Program-made: the position numbers and the translations under genes
Shown: positions 6,389 to 12,780 of the stretch, in pieces
Layout: each line of letters starts with the position of its first letter
How positions within the stretch are numbered: position 1 is the stretch's first letter
Source of the DNA: Rhodobacterales bacterium UBA3077
GTDB lineage: Bacteria > Pseudomonadota > Alphaproteobacteria > Rhodobacterales > Rhodobacteraceae
DNA length: 12,780 nt
NCBI GenBank assembly: GCA_002366685.1
Contig: DFBP01000156.1
Coordinates: forward strand, 1-12,780
Direction: 5' to 3'
The notes under the pieces: generated by a model
Told to the model about the DNA's origin: nothing
What the model saw: the letters and a program-made list of their open reading frames with translations, nothing else
Database searches by the model: none

Positions 6389-7321
6389 TCAGGTTGACGT
6401 GGCTAGAAACGTGTCAATTTCCGCCCAGCTATGGTTCAGGATGTCTGGCGTTTCCATCCATATTTCATGGCGGGCCCCCGGGATTTCAACCAGTTTTCCA
6501 TTTGAAAAGCGGGTTTTTTGTTGCTTGATTGTATTTGCGTTTACGATGGATTCATCACCACCCACAAATGTGAGAGTCGGGAGGTCTGGCATGGAAGCAG
6601 CGGCAAGATTTTTCATCTCGTCGATGGCGGCTTTAAGCCAGCGAAAAGACGGGGAGCCAAGGGCGAGATCTGGCTGGGCGACGATCTGCTTTCGCATATA
6701 ATGCCAGTGGTCTTCATCGTTGGTCAAATCGTTACCCTCAAAGGGTTCGCGGGTTAAATAGTATCCTTTCGGCTGGCCCGGCAGCATTTTTTCGCCGATG
6801 CCAAGGCCAACACCAAGGCTTGCAATAAGCGGTGCGAGGAACCTGTCTGCGCCCTGTAAGTTTAGCCCCCACATCGGAGCTGAAAACACAGCGGCGCTGA
6901 AGTCTTCCCTGTCCAGCAACGCGCGCAATCCGATGCAGCCGCCCATTGAATGGGCAAACAAAGTAAGCGGTCCGCTGATTTCCGAGACAACGGGGTGCGA
7001 GAGCACCGCATCCAAATCTTGCTGATATTCGGAAAAATGGGAAACGTGGCCGATTTCGGTATTGTCGTTCAGCCTGTCCGCAAGGCCTTGGCCGCGCCAG
7101 TCGATCACAACAACCGAGAAGCCACGCTTTACCAGCTTGCGCGCCATGCGTCCGTATTTTTCGAGGCACTCGGTACGTCCTGGAAAAACCACCGCCACGC
7201 CGCGATCACCACCGGGCCAAAGCACAAACCGGCTTCTGGTTCCGTCTTTGGCACGCACAAAATATGCCCTGCCATTTTCGGGCCCTTCGGCAATATCGGA
7301 AAAAAGCGGGGCGGGTTCCAT
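6389..7321 (-). CDS. PldB-like alpha/beta hydrolase (lysophospholipase/monoacylglycerol lipase type)
   Basis: Serine hydrolase of the alpha/beta fold, 310 residues, close to the lysophospholipase L2/monoglyceride-lipase group (Hydrolase_4). The likely catalytic triad is visible: Ser125 in HSMGG (124-128), Asp256 in VGGDES, and His285 in GARHEIWME. The segment FPGRTECLEKYGRMARKL (46-63) corresponds to the oxyanion-hole strand and the conserved GRxExxEKY of PldB-like proteins, and DWRGQG (74-79) is also characteristic. There is no signal peptide, so action is probably cytoplasmic or at the inner membrane face. Its ATG shares a base with the stop of the upstream SCP2-like gene (TGATG), which indicates coupled translation. 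A lipid ester is the plausible substrate, but it is not proven. Confidence 0.92.
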   Translation of the reverse strand: MEPAPLFSDIAEGPENGRAYFVRAKDGTRSRFVLWPGGDRGVAVVFPGRTECLEKYGRMARKLVKRGFSVVVIDWRGQGLADRLNDNTEIGHVSHFSEYQQDLDAVLSHPVVSEISGPLTLFAHSMGGCIGLRALLDREDFSAAVFSAPMWGLNLQGADRFLAPLIASLGVGLGIGEKMLPGQPKGYYLTREPFEGNDLTNDEDHWHYMRKQIVAQPDLALGSPSFRWLKAAIDEMKNLAAASMPDLPTLTFVGGDESIVNANTIKQQKTRFSNGKLVEIPGARHEIWMETPDILNHSWAEIDTFLATST

Positions 7322-7611
7322 CAGGTCAGCAAAGAACCGAGCTTCATGGCCATTCCCATATCCCCGTCGACCGAGATTTTACCCGACATAAAGGCGCTGG
7401 TGGGGTTTAAATCTCCGGCCAAAAGGTCTTGAAAAATGCTTGCGTCAGCGCTGATTGTGCAATCGGCCTCGCTGTCGTCAATGGAGGCGCCGTTTTCGTC
7501 TATCCGAATCGCGCCTGCACCTTCGATTTCGAATTTGATCGAACCTTCGATGCCGTCACCACCAAGCTTGTCGGCCAAGGCTTTTACGGCTGTATCTAGA
7601 ATTTCACTCAT
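7321..7611 (-). CDS. SCP2-like sterol/lipid-carrier family protein
   Basis: Small protein of 96 residues covering one SCP2 domain, a fold with a hydrophobic tunnel that holds lipids or acyl-CoA. Features are the pattern GSIKFEIEGAGAIRID (23-38), the acidic segment ASIDDSEADCTISADASIFQ and the hallmark LNPTSAFMSGKISVDGDMGMAMKL (68-91). There is no signal peptide, so it is cytoplasmic. The ATG at 7611 is preceded by GGAG six bases upstream. It is the first gene of a two-gene unit with the PldB-like hydrolase, so lipid binding followed by ester hydrolysis is a plausible joint role. In proteobacteria such proteins are poorly characterised and the ligand is unknown. Confidence 0.9.
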   Translation of the reverse strand: MSEILDTAVKALADKLGGDGIEGSIKFEIEGAGAIRIDENGASIDDSEADCTISADASIFQDLLAGDLNPTSAFMSGKISVDGDMGMAMKLGSLLT

Positions 7612-7774
7612 GGGGATCTCCGTTTGATTGTTTTGTCAATGCTAGGAGATTCCCGGCAGAATCAAAACCATTTGTTGCGGGTTCCCTCGCGTCAGAGATG
7701 GGCAAACACGCAATAGTGAGCGGATTTTGGCCTTTGGGCTTGGGTTTTATGGTGAGAACCCCTAGGTTTCGGGC

Positions 7775-8329
7775 ATGAGACTTTTGATTTTCCTGTTGGT
7801 ATTTGGTTTTTCAGGTGGTGCGTTCGCTGCGCAGCCCGGACTTGGTTTTGGAGAAAATGACCGGCTAGACGAACTTTTTACCGAAATGCAGAGCGTAGAG
7901 GGCGAAGGGGCGGCCAGTGCGGAACGGGAGGCTTTGCGGATATTTCGTCAATCCGGTTCCGCTGCGATGGACCTGCTTCTGGCACGAGGATATGCAGCCC
8001 TAGACGTTGATGATCTAGAGATGGCTATCTGGCATTTCTCGGCTCTTATCGACCACGCGCCGGACTTTGCAGAGGCGTATAATGCGCGCGCGACGGCGTT
8101 CTTCCTGCTGGGCAGCTATGGGGAATCAATGGCTGATATTGGCACAACACTGGCGCTAAACCCGCGCCATTTCGGAGCGCTTTCCGGCATGGGAACCCTG
8201 CAAGAAGAACTCGGCCATTTTGATAATGCTCTTATTGCCTACAAAGCGGCGCTGGCCCTCAATCCTCATTCTCCCGAGCTTGCTGAATCTGTTAAGCGGG
8301 TTGAAGATGCCCACAGCCTGTTGCATTAG
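7775..8329 (+). CDS. exported tetratricopeptide-repeat protein
   Basis: A 184-residue protein with a signal peptide MRLLIFLLVFGFSGGAFA and a likely cleavage after AFA (residue 18), so it is probably periplasmic. After a charged helical region (about 25-60) come roughly three TPR units: 63-96 (LLLARGYAALDVDDLEMAI), 97-130 (AEAYNARATAFFLLGSYGESM, DIGTTLALNP) and 131-164 (HFGALSGMGTLQEELGHFD, ALALNP). TPRs usually act as protein-binding scaffolds, but the partner is unknown. It lies 27 bases before the helicase and may share its transcript, although periplasmic location argues against a shared function. The Shine-Dalgarno is weak. Confidence 0.9.
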   Translation: MRLLIFLLVFGFSGGAFAAQPGLGFGENDRLDELFTEMQSVEGEGAASAEREALRIFRQSGSAAMDLLLARGYAALDVDDLEMAIWHFSALIDHAPDFAEAYNARATAFFLLGSYGESMADIGTTLALNPRHFGALSGMGTLQEELGHFDNALIAYKAALALNPHSPELAESVKRVEDAHSLLH

Positions 8330-8356
8330 GCAGAGAACCGATTTTACCCGAGATAA

Positions 8357-11077
8357 ATGATGCGAGAAATTACGGCTGTATTGGGCCCGACCAACACCGG
8401 TAAAACCCACTATGCGATCGAGCGGATGCTCGGTCACCAAACCGGAATCATCGGTTTACCGCTGCGTTTATTAGCGCGGGAGGTTTTTGACAAAGTCGTT
8501 GCTTTGCGCGGGCAGGGCGCGGTGGCGCTGCTGACCGGTGAAGAACGGATCGTACCACCCAAAGCGCGCTATTGGGTGTGCACCGTTGAAGCCATGCCCG
8601 TGGGAATGGCTGCCGATTTTGTTGCAATTGACGAAATTCAACTCTGCGCTGACCCCGATCGCGGCCACATTTTCACGCAGCGCCTGCTCCACAGCCGTGG
8701 CCGCGCCGAAACCCTGTTTATGGGCGCAAGCTCAATGCGGGCGCGGATTGAGAGCTTAGTGCCAGACGCACGGTTTCTGTTTCGCGAGCGGTTCTCGGAG
8801 CTAAAGTATTCGGGTGAGAAGAAGATCAGCCGAATGCCCGGGCGGGCGGCCATTGTCGCGTTTTCGGTGGAGAACGTGTATGCCATTGCCGAGCTAATTC
8901 GTCGCCAGAAAGGGGGCGCTGCTGTGGTGATGGGCGCGCTGAGCCCGCGCACACGCAATGCGCAGGTCGAGATGTACCAAAACGGCGAGGTTGACTACCT
9001 CGTGGCGACCGATGCCATTGGTATGGGGTTGAATCTGGATATCAGCCATGTTGCTTTTGCCGGGCTCTCCAAGTTTGACGGGCGGCGGATGCGGTATTTA
9101 ATGCCCAACGAACTGGCCCAGATTGCCGGGCGGGCAGGGCGCTATATGGAGAACGGGACCTTCGGGGTCACGGGGGAAGCCCATGGGTTGGAGCCGGAAT
9201 GGGTGGACGCGATAGAAAACCACCGCTTTGCTCCGATCCGCAAGCTGGAATGGCGCAACCCCAAGCTTGAGTTTGGCTCCGCCAAGCTGCTCGTTGCTTC
9301 GCTAGAGCGAAGTCCGGATGATCCTGAATTGGTGCGCGCCCGCGAAGCTGATGACCTTAGCGCCCTCAAGGCGCTAAACGCGATGCCGGAAGTCGTGGAC
9401 CGCGTGAAAGGCGCCCCTGAAGTGCGGCGCTTGTGGGAGGTTTGCCAGGTGCCGGATTTCCGCAAGCTTGCTGGCGGGGAGCATGTCGCTTTGCTGGCAC
9501 AGATCCACGCACATCTTAGCAATGGGTGCATTGAGGAAGACTGGCTGGCCAAGCAGGTTAAATCTATCGACAATGTTGAAGGTGGCATTGATCTGCTTTC
9601 CAAAAGGCTAGCTTTTATTCGCACTTGGACTTACGTTGCACAGCGCAAGGATTGGCTGGCCGACGTTACCTATTGGCGAGACGCAACCCGCGCGATAGAA
9701 GATAGGTTGTCGGATGCGCTACATGCGCGACTGACCCAGCGATTCGTTGACCGGCGCACCAGTGTTTTGATGCGGCGGTTGAAGCAAAAGGAGAGGCTCT
9801 TGGCCCAAGTAAGTGAAAACGGCGATGTGACCGTTGAAGACCAGTTTATCGGTAAACTGGAGGGGTTCCGGTTTTTGCTGGACCCGAAAGCAAGTGATCA
9901 AGAGGCCAAGACCTTACGCGCCACCGCGCTGGCGGCATTGCAGCCCGTGTTTAACATCCGCTCGGATAAAATGTATAACGCGCCGGATACCGAATTTGAC
10001 TTCACCGAGCAGGGCGGCCTGATGTGGGGCGAAAGTGCTGTTGGGAAACTGGTTGCGGGGGCAGACGCGCTTAGCCCGCAAATCGAAGTCTTTGTAGATG
10101 AAGAAGCCGGGCCGGAAGTGGCTGAAAAGGTGCGCCGCCGGTTGGGCCATTGGATTGAACGCAAAATTGCCGCTCTATTTGAGCCACTTCTTGCGATCAA
10201 AAATGATGAGACCCTGACAGGTTTGGCGCGGGGAGTCGGGTTCCAGATTGTTGAAGCGCTAGGGGTTATCCCGCGTTCCGAGATAGCCAAAGACATCAAA
10301 GACCTTGATCAGGACGCCCGCGCAACCCTGCGCAAACACGGTGTTCGGTTTGGCCAATTCACCATTTTTCAGCACCTCATGCTAAAACCGGCACCAACCC
10401 GTATGCGGTTGGTGCTTTGGTCGCTTCAAACCGGGCTGGATGTGTTTCCTGAAGCGCCACCGCCGGGGTTGGTGACCGTGTCGGCCTTGAATGATGCGCC
10501 CGAGGGGTATTATGCCCGTGCTGGTTACCGGTTGGCAGGCGAACGGTCGGTGCGTATTGATATGCTCGAACGACTGGCGGATATGCTGCGCGGCTTGGAT
10601 AGCCGTGGTGGCTTTGAGGCGAACGCGGATATGTTGTCGATTACGGGTTTGACCCTTGAGCAATTTGCTAATTTGATGGCGGGTCTGGGTTATTCGTCTG
10701 AGCGCGGGGAGCGGGCAAAAACAAAGCCGGAACCGGAAAACGAGATGCCGGTTGAAACGCCCGATGCGGAGGTTGCAACCGATCAAGAAAAGCCCGAGGC
10801 CAAAGCGGAAGAACAACCCGCGGATGGGGATGCACCCGCTGAGGAAAAAGTAGACGAGGTTGAGGTTTTCTATACCTTCCGTTGGGCGGCAAAGCCGCGC
10901 ACGCAAGGACCACGGGGCGGGAAGCGCTTTGAGGGCCAAGGCAAAGGTAAGCCAAAAGGCAAGCGCGGCAAACCACAAGGCAAACGCCAGCCTTCAGCGC
11001 GCGCTCCAATCAAAGATAAACCGTTTGACCCTGATAACCCTTTTGCCGCACTCGCCGCGCTAAAGGCCAAAGATTGA
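8357..11077 (+). CDS. SUV3-like DExH-box RNA helicase with acidic linker and basic C-terminal tail
   Basis: Superfamily 2 helicase related to mitochondrial SUV3, which unwinds RNA for degradation; bacterial relatives are mostly unstudied. It has 906 residues. Walker A is GPTNTGKT (10-17), motif II is DEIQ (92-95), the SAT-like motif is GASSM, and motif VI is QIAGRAGR (255-262). The core is followed by a long helical region with the SUV3 C-terminal type of fold. From about residue 782 there is an acidic low-complexity linker (to about 833). Then comes a short patch VEVFYTFRW (835-843), a basic glycine/lysine-rich tail and a final FDPDNPFAALAALKAKD, probably RNA- or partner-binding. Either ATG of the double start at 8357/8360 fits. 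The stop overlaps the next gene by four bases (TTGA), so the S4 protein is probably translated together with it. Confidence 0.94.
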   Translation: MMREITAVLGPTNTGKTHYAIERMLGHQTGIIGLPLRLLAREVFDKVVALRGQGAVALLTGEERIVPPKARYWVCTVEAMPVGMAADFVAIDEIQLCADPDRGHIFTQRLLHSRGRAETLFMGASSMRARIESLVPDARFLFRERFSELKYSGEKKISRMPGRAAIVAFSVENVYAIAELIRRQKGGAAVVMGALSPRTRNAQVEMYQNGEVDYLVATDAIGMGLNLDISHVAFAGLSKFDGRRMRYLMPNELAQIAGRAGRYMENGTFGVTGEAHGLEPEWVDAIENHRFAPIRKLEWRNPKLEFGSAKLLVASLERSPDDPELVRAREADDLSALKALNAMPEVVDRVKGAPEVRRLWEVCQVPDFRKLAGGEHVALLAQIHAHLSNGCIEEDWLAKQVKSIDNVEGGIDLLSKRLAFIRTWTYVAQRKDWLADVTYWRDATRAIEDRLSDALHARLTQRFVDRRTSVLMRRLKQKERLLAQVSENGDVTVEDQFIGKLEGFRFLLDPKASDQEAKTLRATALAALQPVFNIRSDKMYNAPDTEFDFTEQGGLMWGESAVGKLVAGADALSPQIEVFVDEEAGPEVAEKVRRRLGHWIERKIAALFEPLLAIKNDETLTGLARGVGFQIVEALGVIPRSEIAKDIKDLDQDARATLRKHGVRFGQFTIFQHLMLKPAPTRMRLVLWSLQTGLDVFPEAPPPGLVTVSALNDAPEGYYARAGYRLAGERSVRIDMLERLADMLRGLDSRGGFEANADMLSITGLTLEQFANLMAGLGYSSERGERAKTKPEPENEMPVETPDAEVATDQEKPEAKAEEQPADGDAPAEEKVDEVEVFYTFRWAAKPRTQGPRGGKRFEGQGKGKPKGKRGKPQGKRQPSARAPIKDKPFDPDNPFAALAALKAKD

Positions 11078-11436
11078 GCGAAACCCTTCGGATAGATAAA
11101 TGGCTTTGGCACGCACGGTTTTTTAAAACCCGCACTCTTGCGGCCAAAGTGGTTTCCGCTGGTCGCGTCCGGATTAATGCAGAGCGGATCAAAAAACCTT
11201 CGACAGGTGTAAAAACCGGTGACGGATTGAGCTTTATGCAGGGAAACACACTGCGAATCGTCCGTGTTGAAGGTTTGGGCACGCGGCGCGGCCCTGCGCC
11301 AGAGGCACAGGCGCTCTATCTTGACCTGACGCCCGAGGCGGAAACCTCGTCCAAGCCCGTGGCTGAAAGGGTCGGGACCCGCCCGACCAAAAAGGATCGG
11401 CGGGCGATTGATGCAATCCGGCACACGCCCTCTTGA
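11074..11436 (+). CDS. S4-domain RNA-binding protein, Hsp15-like
   Basis: Small basic protein of 120 residues with an S4 domain at about residues 4-50 (LRIDKWLWHARFFKTRTLAAK, then VSAGRVRINAERIKKPS), matching the heat-shock protein 15 family that binds free 50S subunits carrying nascent chains. A basic C-terminal tail includes RPTKKDRRAIDAIR. The start is TTG at 11074, overlapping the helicase stop as TTGA. No later start would keep the LRIDKWLW motif, and I see no better start upstream, so coupling to the helicase explains the weak start codon. It is probably an RNA- or ribosome-handling partner of the helicase, by context only. Confidence 0.92.
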   Translation: MSETLRIDKWLWHARFFKTRTLAAKVVSAGRVRINAERIKKPSTGVKTGDGLSFMQGNTLRIVRVEGLGTRRGPAPEAQALYLDLTPEAETSSKPVAERVGTRPTKKDRRAIDAIRHTPS

Positions 11437-11487
11437 ATCCTGTGCAATCGGGGCCTAATAAGCGCTAAACGGATTTTCTGTATGACC

Positions 11488-11510
11488 CTCATGACGGGTA
11501 TAACCATGAG
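11488..11510. promoter_or_regulatory. small inverted repeat upstream of fdxA
   Basis: CTCATG (11488-11493) is mirrored by CATGAG (11505-11510) across 11 bases, and ACCC/GGGT (11485-11499) nests with it. It lies just before the fdxA ribosome-binding region. It could be a leader hairpin or an operator; the arms are short and chance cannot be excluded. Confidence 0.25.
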
Positions 11511-11525
11511 CAACGAGGCAAAGAG

Positions 11526-11864
11526 ATGACCTATATCGTCAACGATGCGTGTATCGCGTGCAAATATACTGACTGCGTAGAGGTATGTCCGGTGGACTGC
11601 TTTTATGAAGGTGAGAACATGCTGGTGATCCACCCTGACGAGTGTATCGACTGCGGCGTTTGCGAGCCGGAATGCCCGGCCGATGCCATCCGTCCTGACA
11701 CCGAGCCAGATGCCGAAAAGTGGGTTGAGTTCAACCGAAAGTATTCCGAAATGTGGCCGGTGATTATCGAACAGAAAGACCCGTTGCCGGATGCTGACGA
11801 TCGCGATGGTGAAGAGGGCAAGCTCGAGAAATATTTCTCGGAAAAACCCGGTGAAGGCAGCTAA
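11526..11864 (+). CDS. fdxA: seven-iron ferredoxin FdxA (3Fe-4S plus 4Fe-4S)
   Basis: Low-potential cytoplasmic electron carrier, 112 residues, clearly of the Azotobacter FdI / Rhodobacter FdII type. The N-terminal cysteines are C9, C12, C17, C21 and C25 (DACIACKYTDCVEVCPVDCF), and the second set is C40, C43, C46 and C50 (DECIDCGVCEPECPADAI). By the known family, C9, C17 and C50 bind the 3Fe-4S cluster, and C21, C40, C43 and C46 bind the 4Fe-4S cluster. The C-terminal stretch WPVIIEQKDPLPDADDRDG is conserved. The ATG at 11526 follows a purine-rich GAGGCAAAGAG. It lies between the S4 gene and carD, an order I recall as common in Rhodobacterales. Its redox partners are not in this window. Confidence 0.97.
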   Translation: MTYIVNDACIACKYTDCVEVCPVDCFYEGENMLVIHPDECIDCGVCEPECPADAIRPDTEPDAEKWVEFNRKYSEMWPVIIEQKDPLPDADDRDGEEGKLEKYFSEKPGEGS

Positions 11865-11902
11865 GCGCGCCTATTCTTAACCAGAGAGATAAATTTCAGG
11901 GC

Positions 11903-11927
11903 TGACCCTTCTTTTCGGGTCAATTTT
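11903..11927 (+). terminator. probable terminator after fdxA
   Basis: TGACCC (11903-11908) pairs with GGGTCA (11917-11922) around an eight-base loop, followed by ATTTT. It lies about 40 bases after the fdxA stop. The U-tract is short, so termination may be partial. The rest of the gap to 12094 (about 230 bases from the fdxA stop) holds no gene that I can support, only a probable leader and promoter region for carD. Confidence 0.55.
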
Positions 11928-12094
11928 GTGTTATCTTGTCGTGTAACAATTCGGCCAGTCATAAGGAGCTTTCCGGGCTTTGCGCACGGAAACAAGACCT
12001 CAGCACTAAAACCGGAAATACTTTCGCGGGTTACATTGTGACCTTGAGTGCATATGTGTGACGCGGGCGAATAATAACAGGAATGTAACAGAAT

Positions 12095-12640
12095 ATGAGT
12101 AAGTCTAAAAACCAGCTTGATTTTGCAACCGGCCAGTTTGTGGTTTACCCCTCACACGGGGTTGGAAAAATCACCGAGGTTGAAACGCAAACAATTGGTG
12201 AGGAAGTCCTCGAAATGTTTGTGATTTTCTTTGAAAAAGAGAAAATGACCCTGCGTGTGCCAACGCAAAAAGCGATACTCGTTGGAATGCGGGCACTTTC
12301 TAGCCCCGATCTTGTGGCTAAATGTATGAAAACTCTCGGTGGGCGGGCGCGGGTTAAGCGCGCTATGTGGTCTCGTCGGGCGCAGGAATACGAGCAAAAG
12401 ATCAATTCGGGGGATCTGATCTCAATTGCCGAAGTTGTCAGAGATTTGCATCGCAATGACGACCAGCGCGAGCAATCTTACTCTGAACGCCAACTCTATG
12501 AAGCAGCGCTAGAGCGGTTGACCCGCGAGGTGACCGCCGTGGATGCGCAAGGGGAAGATGCGGCACAGCGTAAAATTAGTGATATTCTGGATGCCCGCGT
12601 GGCCCCTGTGCCAGCCGAAACCGAAACACCGGCGGCCTAA
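12095..12640 (+). CDS. carD: CarD-family transcription regulator
   Basis: CarD binds the RNA polymerase beta subunit and stabilises the open promoter complex; in Rhodobacter it is known to activate many promoters, including rRNA promoters, which in these bacteria tend to lack the usual T at -7. The 181-residue protein has the N-terminal CarD/TRCF-type RNAP-interaction domain at about 12-65 (GQFVVYPSHGVGKI, then EEVLEMFVIFFEKEKMTLRVP). A helical DNA-binding domain (about 70-155) follows, including W92 in MWSRRAQEYEQKI, the position of the wedge tryptophan in characterised CarD proteins. The tail is acidic and proline-rich. The nearest AGGA is about a dozen bases upstream of the ATG, so its translation signal is weak. 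It converges on cobS. Confidence 0.96.
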   Translation: MSKSKNQLDFATGQFVVYPSHGVGKITEVETQTIGEEVLEMFVIFFEKEKMTLRVPTQKAILVGMRALSSPDLVAKCMKTLGGRARVKRAMWSRRAQEYEQKINSGDLISIAEVVRDLHRNDDQREQSYSERQLYEAALERLTREVTAVDAQGEDAAQRKISDILDARVAPVPAETETPAA

Positions 12641-12645
12641 ATAGA

Positions 12646-12674
12646 ACGGCTAATTGGGGGGCTCCGGTCGCCGT
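12646..12674. terminator. possible bidirectional terminator between carD and cobS
   Basis: ACGGC (12646-12650) pairs with GCCGT (12670-12674). An inner ATTGG/CCGGT pairing uses G-T wobbles, and CAGTTTTG follows. It lies in the 42-base gap between the convergent carD and cobS ends, where a shared terminator is expected. The stem is short and imperfect. Confidence 0.35.
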
Positions 12675-12682
12675 CAGTTTTG

Positions 12683-12780
12683 TTAAAGTACGGCCAAGCC
12701 TATTATTTCGGCACTTTGCTGGGTGGCACCTAATACGTCACCCGTCTGCCCTCCGAATTGCTTATGTGCCAGATAAGCGA
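12683..12780 (-). CDS. cobS: C-terminus of adenosylcobinamide-GDP ribazoletransferase CobS (partial)
   Basis: The minus strand is open from the window edge to a TAA at 12683-12685 and encodes 31 residues starting AYLAHKQFGGQTGDVLGATQ and ending QSAEIIGLAVL. The GGxTGDxLGAxQQxxE pattern is the signature near the C-terminus of CobS, the integral membrane enzyme that joins alpha-ribazole to adenosylcobinamide-GDP at the end of cobalamin synthesis. Most of the gene lies outside the window. This short piece is the only cobalamin gene seen, so no pathway context is available here. Confidence 0.8.
   Translation of the reverse strand, partial: AYLAHKQFGGQTGDVLGATQQSAEIIGLAVL

Noticed and set aside
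10382..10978. Minus-strand 198-codon frame inside the helicase gene
   Set aside because: It is a shadow of GC-rich codons on the opposite strand of a clear helicase; no ribosome site or recognisable domain.
11960..12020. Possible small gene after AAGGAG near 11965 upstream of carD
   Set aside because: The only start at all near it is a TTG at poor spacing, giving a frame of about nine codons.
1..12780. CRISPR array, tRNA/rRNA genes, insertion sequences or phage/defence genes
   Set aside because: No regularly spaced repeats, cloverleaf-like sequence, transposase or defence-type protein was seen; all large open frames are accounted for by core genes.

Overview
The window is a gene-dense piece of an alphaproteobacterial chromosome, most likely from the Rhodobacterales (Roseobacter/Rhodobacter relatives). 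The evidence is the combination of a CarD-family regulator next to a seven-iron ferredoxin, a SUV3-like RNA helicase with an acidic linker and basic tail followed by an Hsp15-like S4 protein, and an Lrp pair beside ilvC. Codon use looks uniform throughout. I saw no tRNA, rRNA, transposase, phage gene or CRISPR array. This is ordinary core genome, and I found no new multi-gene system. The points worth a second look are regulatory structures between genes and the way some genes are coupled.

Layout. Positions 1-891 (minus) hold most of ilvC, cut by the window edge. Diverging from it are two overlapping Lrp/AsnC-type regulators (1022-1480 and 1477-1917, plus). A quinone-oxidoreductase-like dehydrogenase (1978-2934, minus) converges on them across a short hairpin-rich spacer. 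Diverging from the dehydrogenase is typA/bipA (3088-4908, plus), whose leader carries a terminator-like hairpin. A 210-base gap rich in inverted repeats leads to a small XRE regulator (5119-5511, plus), then an inositol-monophosphatase-family enzyme, probably the histidinol phosphatase HisN (5577-6380, plus). Its Shine-Dalgarno lies inside the 3' arm of the terminator hairpin that precedes it.

On the minus strand, an SCP2-like protein (7321-7611) and a PldB-like alpha/beta hydrolase (6389-7321) form a coupled pair (TGATG overlap). They diverge from a plus-strand run: exported TPR protein (7775-8329), SUV3-like helicase (8357-11077), S4 RNA-binding protein starting at a TTG that overlaps the helicase stop (11074-11436), ferredoxin fdxA (11526-11864) and carD (12095-12640). 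The last bases (12683-12780, minus) encode the C-terminus of cobS.

How the genes relate. ilvC makes a branched-chain amino acid precursor and the adjacent Lrp pair may sense an amino acid and control it. The helicase and S4 genes point to RNA/ribosome handling. CarD tunes RNA polymerase at promoters, and TypA is a ribosome-associated GTPase. The remaining genes (dehydrogenase, hisN, SCP2/hydrolase, cobS) are metabolic and show no functional link beyond proximity.
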